Below, piece after piece: positions 16,336 through 25,015 of a stretch of DNA of 52,846 nt. The position numbers were made by a program, and so were the translations under genes. How positions within the stretch are numbered: the first letter of the stretch is position 1; every line of letters begins with the position of its first letter. This stretch comes from Gammaproteobacteria bacterium (GTDB taxonomy: Bacteria; Pseudomonadota; Gammaproteobacteria; Pseudomonadales; Azotimanducaceae): positions 1-52,846 of the forward strand of contig VYDB01000027.1 in NCBI GenBank assembly GCA_009843635.1, in the 5' to 3' direction. The notes under the pieces are model-generated. The model did no database searches and was not told where the DNA came from. It saw nothing but the letters and a program-made list of their open reading frames with translations.

Positions 16336-17772
16336 ATGCGCAGCAAGCCACTCTGGCCGTTCGCCGCGGCGCTGCTGTTTGCCGTCAGCGCCGTCCTGCA
16401 AGGCGTCGCCGCAGAGGATGAGGCCGCCCCCCGCAGCACCGTGTGGGTGGTCGATTTGGACGGGGCCGTGGGTCCGGCCAGCGCCGACCTGGTGATCCGC
16501 GCCATCGAGGACGCCAGCGAGGCGAACGCCGAAGCCTTGGTGATTCGCATGGACACGCCGGGCGGCCTCGACAAGTCGATGCGAGATCTCGTGAAGGCCA
16601 TCCTAGCCGCCGAAGTGCCGGTGATCACCTACGTCTCCCCCGACGGGGCGCGCGCCGCCAGCGCCGGTACCTACATCGCCTACGCCAGCCACATCGCCGC
16701 CATGGCGCCCGCCACCAACATCGGCTCATCCACGCCCGTGAGCATCGCGCCCGCCGGCCCGACCCCCAACCCCCGGCCGCCGAGGCCGGCGCCGGAACCG
16801 GAGGGGAGCGGCGATGAGGTCGAAGACCAAGCGCCGGAACCGGCCGGCCAACCGGCCGCGGATGCCATGACCAAGAAGGTCGTCAACGATGCGGTGGCTT
16901 ATTTGCAGAGCTTGGCCGAAAAGCGTGGCCGCAACGTCGAATGGGCGGAGAAGACCGTGCGTGAGGGTGCCAACGTGCGCGCCACGGAGGCGGTTGAGCA
17001 AAACATTGTCGATCTGCTGGCACCAAACCTAGCCGCGTTGCTCGCGGACCTTGACGGGCGGGAAGTCAACATCAACGATGAGGTCCGCACCCTCGCCACC
17101 GCCAATGCGGAACTGCGCTTCGTGGAAACCGACTGGCGCCACGAGTTGCTGTCCATCATCACCGACCCGTCCATCGCCTACGGACTGCTCATCATCGGCG
17201 TTTATGGGCTGATTCTGGAATTCTACAATCCGGGCATGCTCTTCCCTGCGGCCACCGGCATCATCTGCCTGCTGCTCGGTGCCTACGGCCTGCAGATGCT
17301 GCCGATCAACTACGCGGGCCTCGCCCTGATCGTGATCGGCCTTGGCATGCTGATCGCGGAGGCGGTCACCCCCACCTACGGGGTGCTCGGCGTGGGCGGC
17401 GTGATCGCCTTCGTCATGGGTTCGGTCATGTTGATGGACACCGATCTGCCAGGCTACCAGCTCCCCTTGCCCATCATCGCCGGATTCGCCGTCTCCGCTG
17501 GCGGCATCGCCTTCTTCGTCATCGGCAGCGCGGTGCGCGCCCGGCGATCACGGGTGGTGACCGGCCAGGAAGGCATGGTGGGCGCCGCCGCCTTGGTGCT
17601 CGAGGATTTTGACGGCGAGGGCACGGTGCGCGCCTTTGGCGAAATCTGGCGAGCTGAGTCGGAGGCGCCGCTGAAGAAGGATGAACAGGTGCGAATCAAG
17701 GCGGTCAACGGCCTAGTGCTTAGGGTTGAAGGGCTTGGAGCCGGGTCTGCCGCCACTAAAGAGGAGGATTGA
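16336..17772 (+). CDS. nfeD: NfeD family membrane serine protease (long form)
   Basis: A membrane-bound ClpP-like protease thought to cleave stomatin-family partners. The 478-residue protein begins with a signal segment (about 5-26), then a protease domain with the nucleophile in [12 protein letters not shown] (Ser at about 109) and a candidate general-base lysine in MTKKVVNDA (about 180-181). Four to five transmembrane segments follow (about 275-400), then a C-terminal OB-fold domain (about 410-470). A proline-rich stretch (about 138-176) lies between the two active-site motifs. The start at 16336 is chosen over longer openings because it begins the signal segment. The slipin gene follows 4 bases after the stop. 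Confidence 0.9.
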   Translation: MRSKPLWPFAAALLFAVSAVLQGVAAEDEAAPRSTVWVVDLDGAVGPASADLVIRAIEDASEANAEALVIRMDTPGGLDKSMRDLVKAILAAEVPVITYVSPDGARAASAGTYIAYASHIAAMAPATNIGSSTPVSIAPAGPTPNPRPPRPAPEPEGSGDEVEDQAPEPAGQPAADAMTKKVVNDAVAYLQSLAEKRGRNVEWAEKTVREGANVRATEAVEQNIVDLLAPNLAALLADLDGREVNINDEVRTLATANAELRFVETDWRHELLSIITDPSIAYGLLIIGVYGLILEFYNPGMLFPAATGIICLLLGAYGLQMLPINYAGLALIVIGLGMLIAEAVTPTYGVLGVGGVIAFVMGSVMLMDTDLPGYQLPLPIIAGFAVSAGGIAFFVIGSAVRARRSRVVTGQEGMVGAAALVLEDFDGEGTVRAFGEIWRAESEAPLKKDEQVRIKAVNGLVLRVEGLGAGSAATKEED

Positions 17773-17776
17773 ATTC

Positions 17777-18547
17777 ATGGAAATCGTTACTGCCATCGTT
17801 GCCACCGTCGTGCTGGCGCTGCTCGCCAGCGCCTTCCGCATCCTGCGTGAATACGAGCGGGGCGTGGTGTTCATGCTGGGCCGGTTCTACAAGGTCAAGG
17901 GGCCGGGCCTGGTCATCATCATCCCGGTCATCCAGCAGATGGTGAGGGTCGATCTGCGCACCATCGTGCTCGACATCCCCACCCAGGACCTGATCACCCG
18001 CGACAACGTGTCGGTCAAGGTCAACGCCGTGCTCTACTTCCGGGTGGTGGACTCGCAGCCGGCCATCATCAATGTGGAGAACTACATGGATGCCACGGGG
18101 CAACTGGCCCAGACCACGTTGCGCTCGGTGCTCGGCCAGCATGAGCTCGACGAACTGCTCGCCGAGCGCGAACGCTTGAACCAGGACATTCAGACCATAC
18201 TCGACCAGCAAACCGACCAATGGGGCATCAAGGTGTCCAACGTGGAGATCAAGCATGTCGATATCGACGAGAGCATGATCCGCGCCATCGCCCGGCAGGC
18301 CGAGGCGGAGCGTGAGCGGCGGGCCAAGATCATCCATGCCGACGGCGAGCAGCAGGCGGCGGAGAAGCTGGTCCAAGCCGCCCAGGAGCTGCGCACGGAG
18401 GGCGGCGCGATGCAGTTGCGCTATCTGCAGACCTTGACGGAGATCGCCGGCGAGAAGAGCTCCACCATCGTGTTCCCCCTGCCGGTGGGGTTGTTGGAGG
18501 GCTTGAACCGCTTGGTAGGAGGTGACCCACCCTCCGACGATTCCTAG
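17777..18547 (+). CDS. Slipin (stomatin/prohibitin-homology membrane protein)
   Basis: A 256-residue SPFH/band-7 protein anchored by an N-terminal hydrophobic helix (about 4-22), with the conserved [14 protein letters not shown] and [16 protein letters not shown] segments. These proteins oligomerise in membrane microdomains, and their C-termini are substrates of the NfeD protease. The pairing with nfeD, with the GAGGAGG ribosome site overlapping the nfeD end, is the usual two-gene unit. An ATG at 17777 is chosen over an earlier in-frame ATG inside nfeD. A perfect hairpin lies 9 bases after the stop. Confidence 0.92.
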   Translation: MEIVTAIVATVVLALLASAFRILREYERGVVFMLGRFYKVKGPGLVIIIPVIQQMVRVDLRTIVLDIPTQDLITRDNVSVKVNAVLYFRVVDSQPAIINVENYMDATGQLAQTTLRSVLGQHELDELLAERERLNQDIQTILDQQTDQWGIKVSNVEIKHVDIDESMIRAIARQAEAERERRAKIIHADGEQQAAEKLVQAAQELRTEGGAMQLRYLQTLTEIAGEKSSTIVFPLPVGLLEGLNRLVGGDPPSDDS

Positions 18548-18556
18548 CGCTCCCTT

Positions 18557-18573
18557 GAGGACGGAACGTCCTC
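18557..18573 (+). terminator. Stem-loop after the slipin gene
   Basis: GAGGACG-GAA-CGTCCTC forms a perfect 7-bp stem with a three-base loop, 9 bases after the slipin stop. It lacks a U-tract, so it may be an RNA 3'-end stabiliser or weak terminator. Confidence 0.4.
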
Positions 18574-18613
18574 ACCCATACGCGCCCCCGAAGCTGAGGC
18601 GCCACGGCTTGGC

Positions 18614-18636
18614 TTGACCCGGGAACCGCGGGTCAA
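18614..18636. promoter_or_regulatory. Inverted repeat upstream of the MFS transporter gene
   Basis: TTGACCCG and CGGGTCAA are perfect 8-base arms separated by 7 bases. The dyad lies 66 bases before the chosen GTG start. It could be an operator for a dimeric regulator or a terminator stem of the previous unit; it has no U-tract. Confidence 0.35.
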
Positions 18637-18701
18637 TGGCGGAACAACTGTGCTTGCACAGGTTCCGAAAGTCTCGAACAACCCCCAACAGGAGCTTGCG
18701 G

Positions 18702-19991
18702 GTGCGCAAAATTGGCCGCAGCATCGATCAACTCGTGCGCCCCGCCGGGCACGTCTTCTACGGCTGGTGGATCGCCGGCGCCAGCAGTGGCCTCCAGTGG
18801 TTGGCGGCGATGCTGTGGATGCAGTCCTACGGCGCCTACGTCGTGCTGCTGCAGGCCGACTTCGGCTGGAGCAAGACGGTGATGGCCGCCGCCTTCGCCA
18901 TGACCCGCATCGAGAGCGGCATCCTCGGTCCCGCCCAAGGCTGGCTGGTGGACCGCTTCGGCCCGCGGTTGATACTTACCATCGGCACCCTGATTTTCGG
19001 CGTTGGCTTCATGCTGTTCAGCCAAGTTGAATCCTTGCTTGGCTTCTATCTCATCTTCGCCCTGATTGCCTTGGGTTCAAGCCTCGGCGGCCTTGCCACG
19101 CTCATGGTTTCCTTGGTCAATTGGTTCAATCGCCACCGCGCCAAGGCGGTATCGCTCTCCCAACTCGGCTTTTCGGTCGGCGGCCTGTCGGTGCCCTTGG
19201 TCATTTTGAGCTTGGAGGCCTTCGGATGGCGGGCGACGGCATTCTATTCCGGCATTCTGGTGCTGATCCTGGGCCTGCCCTTAGTGCGGCTGGTCCACCA
19301 CCGCCCGGAGGATCGTGGGGAGGTGCCCGACGGAATCCGCAGCGCCTTGACCAATGGCGAGACACCACCGCAGTCCGCGCCCGACTTCACCGCCCGGCAG
19401 GCCATGCGCACCTGGCCGTTTTGGCTGATCTCCTTCGGGCACGCCTTCGCCTTGCTGGCCGTTTCGTCCTTGATCGTGCACTTGGCGCCGCACCTCACCG
19501 AGGGCATGGGCTATTCCTTGGCTGCGGCGGGCTTGGTGGTGGCGCTGATGACCGGCTGCCAAATGGTCGGACAGCTCATCGGCGGCTATTTGGGCGACAA
19601 ACTCGACAAGCGCCTCATCTGCTTTGCCTGCATGCTGGCCCACAGCGTCGGCATGTTGCTGCTGGCCTACGCGACCCACTTCTGGATGGTGGTGCTCTTC
19701 ACGCTGCTGCACGGCCTCGCCTGGGGTGTGCGCGGACCGCAAATGGTGGCATTGCGGGCGGACTACTTCGGCGCCTCGTCCTTCGGCACCATCATGGGCT
19801 TCTCGTCGCTGATCGTGATGCTCGGAATGTCCGCCGGCCCCATCTTCGCCGGCTACATGGCTGACCGCAACGGCGACTATCAAGCGGGCTTCACGCTGTT
19901 GGCCGCCCTGGTGCTGGTTGGCGCCTTCTGCTTCCTGCTGGCCCGCCCGCCGAAGCTGGCCGGACGGAGTCTGGAGTCGCGCAGCCCTTAG
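18702..19991 (+). CDS. Major facilitator superfamily transporter
   Basis: A 429-residue inner-membrane transporter with about 12 predicted helices. MFS features visible are DRFGPRLILTIG after helix 2 and GYLGDKLDKRLICFACML in the equivalent loop of the second half. It resembles monocarboxylate/oxalate-formate antiporter-like members, but the substrate is unknown. The start is the GTG at 18702, with AGGAG 7 bases before it; an ATG at 18636 in frame has no ribosome site and would add an unconserved basic stretch. It converges with the oxidoreductase gene, and their stop codons overlap by 4 bases. Confidence 0.88.
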   Translation: MRKIGRSIDQLVRPAGHVFYGWWIAGASSGLQWLAAMLWMQSYGAYVVLLQADFGWSKTVMAAAFAMTRIESGILGPAQGWLVDRFGPRLILTIGTLIFGVGFMLFSQVESLLGFYLIFALIALGSSLGGLATLMVSLVNWFNRHRAKAVSLSQLGFSVGGLSVPLVILSLEAFGWRATAFYSGILVLILGLPLVRLVHHRPEDRGEVPDGIRSALTNGETPPQSAPDFTARQAMRTWPFWLISFGHAFALLAVSSLIVHLAPHLTEGMGYSLAAAGLVVALMTGCQMVGQLIGGYLGDKLDKRLICFACMLAHSVGMLLLAYATHFWMVVLFTLLHGLAWGVRGPQMVALRADYFGASSFGTIMGFSSLIVMLGMSAGPIFAGYMADRNGDYQAGFTLLAALVLVGAFCFLLARPPKLAGRSLESRSP

Positions 19992-21079
19992 GCCGCCCAG
20001 TCCACCCGCCCGCGGGCCGGTTCGTCCTTAAGCCTAGGCAGAACCTCGGCGGCGAAGGTGCGCATGTTGTTTTCGGCATCGCTCCAAGGCATGCCCGCGT
20101 AGCTGAACACACCGATGAAGGCGCCGGCCCCGACCCGTTCGCAATTGCGCTTGATGGTCTCGAGGCAGCGGTCGGGATCGCCCCAGACCTGCAGCCCTAG
20201 GAAGAACTCGATGGCGCCCTCGACGCCCTGCTTCTGCAGGTTGTCGGCGAACTTGCCGTAGTACTCATAGCCCTTCTGGCCCTTCAGGTGGCTTTCGTGG
20301 AAGCGGTAGTGGTCGAGCACCGTTTGCCAGTAACCGCCGATGTAGCGTTCGGCAAGCTGGCGCGCGCGGCCGTCGTCGCGGTCGCACAGGGTCCAGCCGC
20401 CAATGATGGGGGCGGGCGGGTCTTCGGCGTTGATCTCCCGGTAGAGGGTGCGGTACTGCTCGATCTCCTGTTCCACGGCGTCCCAAGGCTTTTGCGGAAT
20501 GATGAGCAGCCCCAGCCCCAGTCGGGCCATGATGGGCACGGAATCCGGCGACACCGCAGCGGCATAGGTGCGGCCCTTGAAGGTGAGGAAGGGTTCAGGA
20601 CGGATATCGACCCGCGGCTGCTTGACGTAGTCGCCGTCGTATTCGCAGTAGCCGCGCTCCAGCCCCTCGATGAGGCATTGGGCGGACTCGACGAAGCGGG
20701 GCCGGGAGTCTTCCATATCCTGGCGGAAGCCATCAAACTCCACCCGGCCCGCCCCACGGCCGAGACCGAGAATGAGCCGTCCTCCGGAAAGATTGTCCAG
20801 CATCGACACCTGTTCGGCGACCCGCAACGGGTCATGCCAAGGCAGCACCACCACCATGGAGCCGAGCTTCGCGGTTTGGGTGCGGCCCGCCATGTAGGTG
20901 AGGAACTGCAGCGGGTCCGGGCACATGGTGTAGTCCGTGAAGTGATGCTCGACGGTCCAGATGGACTCGAAGCCAAGCGGCTCGGCCAGCTCGGCCAAGC
21001 GCACATCGTTGCGATAGACGTCGAGATCAGTTGTGTGCTTGTTGGTGTTTTGGAAAATGACCGCGGTGCCGACATGCAT
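19988..21079 (-). CDS. Luciferase-like (LLM class) flavin-dependent oxidoreductase
   Basis: A 363-residue TIM-barrel flavoprotein of the bacterial-luciferase superfamily, expected to use reduced FMN or F420-type flavin to oxidise a small organic substrate. Signatures include LAEPLGFESIWTVEHHF near residue 35, LGSMVVVLPWHDPLRVAEQ and LSGGRLILGLGRG. GGAAG lies 6 bases before the ATG at 21079; the frame is open to a TTG at 21100, which has no such site. The gene stands alone on its strand. The substrate is not deducible. Confidence 0.88.
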   Translation of the reverse strand: MHVGTAVIFQNTNKHTTDLDVYRNDVRLAELAEPLGFESIWTVEHHFTDYTMCPDPLQFLTYMAGRTQTAKLGSMVVVLPWHDPLRVAEQVSMLDNLSGGRLILGLGRGAGRVEFDGFRQDMEDSRPRFVESAQCLIEGLERGYCEYDGDYVKQPRVDIRPEPFLTFKGRTYAAAVSPDSVPIMARLGLGLLIIPQKPWDAVEQEIEQYRTLYREINAEDPPAPIIGGWTLCDRDDGRARQLAERYIGGYWQTVLDHYRFHESHLKGQKGYEYYGKFADNLQKQGVEGAIEFFLGLQVWGDPDRCLETIKRNCERVGAGAFIGVFSYAGMPWSDAENNMRTFAAEVLPRLKDEPARGRVDWAA

Positions 21080-21142
21080 AGGGAACTTCCTTTCCTGCAA
21101 AAGTTAAAAGCATAGGGGCCAACGGCGCTGTTTGGCAATAAC

Positions 21143-21697
21143 ATGGACGACCAAATGAATGGGAAACGGAAAGCTTGGTCGGTTGTGGCCGCAATGGCAC
21201 TGGCTTTTGCCGTGGGCGCAGGCGCTTTGGCCGAAGACGCTACGGAAGGCGCAGGGCAGGCCAACTATGACGTGGATGCCATTCTGCGCGAGGCCTCCCC
21301 GGCATCGGACTACAGCGACGCCGAAAAATGCATCACGGCGAACAGCTACCGGAGCATCAAGGTGCTCGATGACCACCACCTGCTGTTCGAGGGTAGGCGA
21401 GGCATCTGGCTGAACCGGCTGCGTCATCGCTGCCCCATGCGGGGCGACGTGATGTTCGTGGTCGAGCGCGCCTCGTCGCGCCTGTGCGACCTCGACAAAA
21501 TCAGCGGCCATGACCGCTTTGGCGGCTTTGCGTGGCGCGGCCAGTGCGTGCTCGGCAAGTTCGAGCGGATCGAGCCCCAACAGGCCGCGGCACTCAAGGA
21601 ATCCGTGGCGCTGGCGCGACAGGCGGCGGTGCGTGAACGCCGGGAGCGCCGCCGTCAGCAGCGAGAGCGGCGGGCTGATGGCAGTTCCGGCTCGTAG
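21143..21697 (+). CDS. Secreted DUF6491-like protein, first copy
   Basis: A 184-residue protein with a signal peptide (AWSVVAAMALAFAVGAGALA, cleavage near residue 30). The body has the pattern C-x5-YRSIKVLDDHHLLFEG-x4-WLNRL-x2-RC and later cysteines, matching the DUF6491 family as I recall it; function unknown. Four cysteines in the mature part could form disulfides in the periplasm. The C-terminus is strongly basic (RRERRRQQRERR). A paralogue follows immediately, 13 bases downstream. Confidence 0.75.
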   Translation: MDDQMNGKRKAWSVVAAMALAFAVGAGALAEDATEGAGQANYDVDAILREASPASDYSDAEKCITANSYRSIKVLDDHHLLFEGRRGIWLNRLRHRCPMRGDVMFVVERASSRLCDLDKISGHDRFGGFAWRGQCVLGKFERIEPQQAAALKESVALARQAAVRERRERRRQQRERRADGSSGS

Positions 21698-21710
21698 GCG
21701 GCGCATCGCT

Positions 21711-22166
21711 ATGGGAAAGCGTGCGGCATTCCTCTGTCTTTGGGCGGGTTTGGCTCTTGCCGAGGAGCAACCTGCGCTGCCCGCAGACGTGGAAGCGATA
21801 TTGTCGGAGCCTTCGGGCCAATCGGACTACGCGGAGGAGGAGCGCTGCCTGCCCATCCACCGCATTCGCGAAGTCGATGTGCTCGACGATCGCCACGTGG
21901 TGTTCCGCATGAGCCGCAAGACGTACTACCTCGTTCAACTGCCGCACCGGTGTCCGGGCTTGCGCCGCAACGATCCAGTGGCCTACGAGACCGTCAACGG
22001 GATGTCGGTTTGCAGCCTTGACGCCATCCGCGGCACCTTCCGCTTTGGCCCTGGCGATAGCCGCTTGGGGCCACCCTGCAGCATACCCGGGTTCCAGGAA
22101 GTCACTGTCGAACAGCTCGCCACGCTGCGCGAATTCCTGCGCCAAGGGAAACAGAAAAGGAAATAA
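21711..22166 (+). CDS. Secreted DUF6491-like protein, second copy
   Basis: A 151-residue protein with a short signal peptide (MGKRAAFLCLWAGLALA). It shares with the preceding gene the spacing of SDYAEEERCLP, IREVDVLDDRHVVF, YYLVQLPHRCPGL, the VCSLDAI cysteine and the GPPCSIPGF cysteine. The two arose by tandem duplication but have diverged widely. It lacks the basic tail of the first copy and ends QGKQKRK. A further in-frame ATG at 21678 would overlap the first gene and extend the n-region with RRRR. Function unknown. Confidence 0.75.
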   Translation: MGKRAAFLCLWAGLALAEEQPALPADVEAILSEPSGQSDYAEEERCLPIHRIREVDVLDDRHVVFRMSRKTYYLVQLPHRCPGLRRNDPVAYETVNGMSVCSLDAIRGTFRFGPGDSRLGPPCSIPGFQEVTVEQLATLREFLRQGKQKRK

Positions 22167-22212
22167 GCGAATCGGCGAGGGTAATGTCGCACGTCAACGC
22201 AAGCGATTGACC

Positions 22213-22231
22213 ATAGCGGTTCGGACGCTAT
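22213..22231. promoter_or_regulatory. Dyad upstream of the MerR-TPR gene
   Basis: ATAGCG and CGCTAT are perfect arms separated by 7 bases, directly after TTGACC (22207-22212), a fair -35 box. MerR regulators bind dyads lying between -35 and -10 of their own promoters. I see no good -10 at the expected distance, so this is tentative. Confidence 0.35.
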
Positions 22232-22290
22232 TGGGCTAAATTTGCGCTCCAACGACGAGAAATCAAGTCTCCAAGGCAACGGGTCTTTCG

Positions 22291-23121
22291 ATGGGCGGCT
22301 ACAGCACCCGAAACGTGGCGGATATCGTGGGCATGACGCCGGACCAGGTGCGTCACTTCGTGCGCCGAAAGCTGCTTTCTCCCGCCAAGGGGCCCAACGG
22401 CGAGCATCGCTTCGACTTCAAGGATCTGGTCTTGCTGCGCACCGCCAAAAGCATGATCGATGCCGACGTCAGCCCGCGCAGCCTGTTCCGTGCGATGACC
22501 CGCCTCAAGGCGAGCTTTGCATCGCCCGAAGCCCTTTCTGGGGTTCGTCTGCTGGCCCAGGGCAATGGTGTGGTGGTGCGCGCCAAGGACCGGCTCTGGA
22601 ATGCCGAAACGGGCCAGGGCTGCCTGGACTTTGCCCAGCGCGTCAGCGGCGATACCGTGACCGTGCTCTGGGAAGGCCGCGACATTGCGCCCGGCGAGGC
22701 CGATGAGCTGAGCGCGAGCGAATGGTGCCAACTGGGCGTTGACCTAGAGGAGTGGAATGTCGGCAAGGCCATGGAGGCCTACCAAAAGGCGGTCTTGTCC
22801 GATCCCAACTGTGCGGATGCCTGGGTCAACCTCGGCCGCCTGCATCAGCTCAAGGGCAACTTGAAGGAGGCCAAGCGCCACTACGAACTGGCCGTGGAGG
22901 CGATGCCTGGCCACCAGTTGGCCAACTACAACCTCGGCACCATTTTTGACGAGCTCAATGAAGGGGAGCTGGCCGCCCGGTTCTATGCCAAGGCGCCAGA
23001 CGTGCCAGACGCCCACTTCAACCTAGCGCGCATATCGCGCCGCCGGGGTGACGAGTTGGCCTATCGCCGCCACCAGCAGCGCTACATGAACCTGACAGGC
23101 CAGCCCGAAGGGGAGCGCTGA
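22291..23121 (+). CDS. MerR-type helix-turn-helix and TPR repeat fusion protein
   Basis: 276 residues. The N-terminus (YSTRNVADIVGMTPDQVRHF, RRKLLSPAKGPNGEHRFDF, about 4-50) is a winged helix-turn-helix of the MerR family. The C-terminal half (about 143-270) contains tetratricopeptide-like repeats, including DAWVNLGRLHQLKGNLKEAK and HQLANYNLGTIFDELNEGE. It lacks the cysteines typical of metal-sensing MerR proteins, so the TPR part may bind a peptide or protein signal. The gene stands between the DUF6491 pair and the TRAP genes on the same strand. Its targets are unknown. Confidence 0.82.
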   Translation: MGGYSTRNVADIVGMTPDQVRHFVRRKLLSPAKGPNGEHRFDFKDLVLLRTAKSMIDADVSPRSLFRAMTRLKASFASPEALSGVRLLAQGNGVVVRAKDRLWNAETGQGCLDFAQRVSGDTVTVLWEGRDIAPGEADELSASEWCQLGVDLEEWNVGKAMEAYQKAVLSDPNCADAWVNLGRLHQLKGNLKEAKRHYELAVEAMPGHQLANYNLGTIFDELNEGELAARFYAKAPDVPDAHFNLARISRRRGDELAYRRHQQRYMNLTGQPEGER

Positions 23122-23172
23122 TTCGCAAATCCAAGCCGCTCAGGGCATTACCTCAAAGCGCAGCGGCGCCGC

Positions 23173-23670
23173 ATGAGCATTCTCATTGACCGGCTCAATC
23201 ACTTGCTCGGCCGTGCGGTCGCATGGCTGACCTTGGCGATGGCCATGGCCGTCGCCGCCATCGTCCTGCTGCGCTACGCCTTCGCGCAGAACACCATCCT
23301 GATCCAGGAAGCGGTGATCTACGGGCACGGCTTGGTGCTGATGCTGGGCATGGCCTACACCTTGAAGGAGAACGGCCATGTCCGGGTGGACATCCTCTAC
23401 AGTGGCCGCAGCCCGCGCTGGCGCGCGCTGGTCGATCTCTTCGGCCACCTCTTCCTGCTGCTGCCGGTGGCGGCGCTGGTGCTGGCCACCTCGTTGCCCT
23501 ACGCCCTGAGCGCTTGGCGAATCCTGGAGGGATCATCCGAAGTCGGCGGCCTGCCTGGAGTTTTTCTGCTGAAGACGCTCATCCCATCGATGGCAGCGCT
23601 GCTGCTGCTGCAGGGCTTGAGCGAGATCGGCAAAGCCTGGCGACGGCTGGCTGAGGGGCCTGCAAAGTAG
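23173..23670 (+). CDS. dctQ: TRAP transporter small permease (DctQ)
   Basis: A 165-residue inner-membrane protein with four hydrophobic segments (about 16-34, 46-62, 88-108, 130-150). It is the small subunit of a TRAP system and pairs with the large permease. The stop TAG lies within the 9-base sequence CAAAGTAGT that is repeated after the inserted element. Before insertion this stop would have overlapped the dctM start as TAGTG. No solute-binding gene adjoins. Confidence 0.88.
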   Translation: MSILIDRLNHLLGRAVAWLTLAMAMAVAAIVLLRYAFAQNTILIQEAVIYGHGLVLMLGMAYTLKENGHVRVDILYSGRSPRWRALVDLFGHLFLLLPVAALVLATSLPYALSAWRILEGSSEVGGLPGVFLLKTLIPSMAALLLLQGLSEIGKAWRRLAEGPAK

Positions 23671-23671
23671 T
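23663..23671 (+). repeat. Target-site duplication, left copy (CAAAGTAGT)
   Basis: CAAAGTAGT occurs here and at 25017-25025, immediately outside the terminal inverted repeats. The match can be extended by GGA on the right side because the element and the target both begin GGA there, so the true length is 8-9 bases with a small ambiguity. The duplication contains the dctQ stop codon. Confidence 0.8.
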
Positions 23672-23696
23672 GGAATTATGCAGCAAAATCAGCAGT
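23672..23696 (+). repeat. Left terminal inverted repeat of the tnpB element
   Basis: It begins GGAATTATGCAGCAAAATCA. Aligned with the reverse complement of 24991-25015 it differs only at positions 10 (C/T) and 21 (G/A). Confidence 0.85.
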
Positions 23697-23731
23697 GGCA
23701 TCAGCAGTTGGTCAACTGTATGCTTAACCAC

Positions 23732-24985
23732 ATGTCACCCCCCTCCGGCCAGTCCGTCACCATCCGCGCCGTCCGCTACCGTGTGCTGCCCGGAATCCCG
23801 GCGAAGGCGCGCCAGCTCAACCGGCTGGCCGGCGCCTGCCGCCACGTCTGGAACTGGTCCCTCGACCAACAGCGGGCCGCATGGCTCGGATGGCGCTTCT
23901 CGTCCACTAAACGCCCGCCGCCGCCCACCTTCTTCACCTTGGGCAAGGCCTTCGCCGAGCTGCGGAACGCCAGCGGCCATGAGTGGCTCAAGGCGCTTCC
24001 GTTCTCCCCCGTTCGATACACGCTCAAGCACCAAGCTGACGCATGGCAGGCGTTCCTCAAGGGACAGCGGGGCCACCCGAAATTCAAGGGGCGGGGCGGG
24101 GAGGCGGGATTCACCATCCCGCAGGATGTCAGGATCGCGGACGGGTTCATTTCCGTGCCCAAGCTGGGCAACTACCGCCTGCGGCGGCGGGGCGGGAACC
24201 CCCACCCGGACGGCAGGCCCAAGCAGGCGGTTTTCAGGCGCGAGGGCGGCAAGTGGTTCTGCACGATCTTCTACCAGGTGGCCATCAACCCGCGCCCCGA
24301 CGATGGCGCGGTGGTTGGCGTTGACCGCAACGTGGGGCAGTGCGCCTTGAGCACGGGTGAGATCATCCGCTTGCCCGACGTGGCCCGCCTGGAGGCGCGC
24401 AAGCGCCGCTACCAGCGCCGCATGGCGCGGCAGGCGAAGGGCAGCGGACGGCGCTGCCGAACCAAGGCGAAGCTGGCGCGGACCCATGCGAGAGTCCGGG
24501 GCATCCGCTCGAACTGGTGCCACCAGACAAGCAGGCGCATCGCGGACGCGGCGCACACGGTTGCCATCGAGGACCTGAACACCAAGGGCATGACCCGGTC
24601 GGCAAAGGGAACAAAGGAAGAGCCCGGAACCAACGTGAAGGCCAAGTCGGGCCTGAACCGAGAGATCCTTGCCAGCGGATGGCATGGCCTTGAGCGGAAC
24701 CTGGATTACAAGGCGGGGAAGGTGGTTCGCATCAACCCCGCCCGCACGTCGCAAACCTGCCACGAATGCGGGTTCGCGGATTCGGCCAATCGGCTGAGCC
24801 AATCAACCTTTCGATGTCAGGCCTGCGGTCACGAGGCGAACGCCGACGTGAACGCGGCCCGAAACATCCGGCGTCAGGGATTGGCGCAGCTGGACGGCGA
24901 GGGCCGTGGGTGCAGGCGAACCAAAGGTTCGTTAGCCCGCCCAATGACCCGTCAAACAGGTGGCGGACTTCGGCAGGCGGCGTAA
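23732..24985 (+). CDS. tnpB: TnpB (IS605 OrfB family) RNA-guided nuclease homologue
   Basis: TnpB proteins are omega-RNA-guided DNA nucleases, ancestors of Cas12. The catalytic set is intact: RuvC-I VVGVDRNVG, RuvC-II AIEDLN, RuvC-III EANADVNAARN (Asp, Glu and Asp), and a zinc ribbon CHECG...CQACG with all four cysteines. From the ATG at 23732 the protein has 417 residues, normal for the family. The frame is open to an ATG at 23678 inside the left inverted repeat, and another ATG lies at 23720; no ribosome site decides among them. The stop lies 6 bases before the right inverted repeat. Nothing suggests decay. Confidence 0.88.
   Translation: MSPPSGQSVTIRAVRYRVLPGIPAKARQLNRLAGACRHVWNWSLDQQRAAWLGWRFSSTKRPPPPTFFTLGKAFAELRNASGHEWLKALPFSPVRYTLKHQADAWQAFLKGQRGHPKFKGRGGEAGFTIPQDVRIADGFISVPKLGNYRLRRRGGNPHPDGRPKQAVFRREGGKWFCTIFYQVAINPRPDDGAVVGVDRNVGQCALSTGEIIRLPDVARLEARKRRYQRRMARQAKGSGRRCRTKAKLARTHARVRGIRSNWCHQTSRRIADAAHTVAIEDLNTKGMTRSAKGTKEEPGTNVKAKSGLNREILASGWHGLERNLDYKAGKVVRINPARTSQTCHECGFADSANRLSQSTFRCQACGHEANADVNAARNIRRQGLAQLDGEGRGCRRTKGSLARPMTRQTGGGLRQAA
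24917..24931 (+). ncRNA. Possible omega-RNA hairpin in the 3' end of tnpB
   Basis: CGAACC-AAA-GGTTCG is a perfect 6-bp stem with a three-base loop inside the last 70 bases of tnpB. Omega-RNAs of TnpB systems derive from the tnpB 3' end through the right element end, so this is where a scaffold hairpin is expected. Transcription and boundaries are not shown by sequence alone. Confidence 0.3.
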
Positions 24986-24990
24986 GCCCG

Positions 24991-25015
24991 ACTGTTGATT
25001 TTGCTACATAATTCC
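24991..25015 (-). repeat. Right terminal inverted repeat of the tnpB element
   Basis: On the minus strand it begins GGAATTATGTAGCAAAATCA and matches the left end at 23 of 25 positions. Confidence 0.85.

Noticed and set aside
18557-18573. Canonical rho-independent terminator
   Set aside because: A good stem but no U-tract; listed only as a stem-loop. The same holds for the hairpins at 8046, 48751 and 48774.
18636-18701. ATG start for the MFS transporter
   Set aside because: No ribosome site, and the first base lies in a perfect dyad; the GTG at 18702 has AGGAG at 7 bases.
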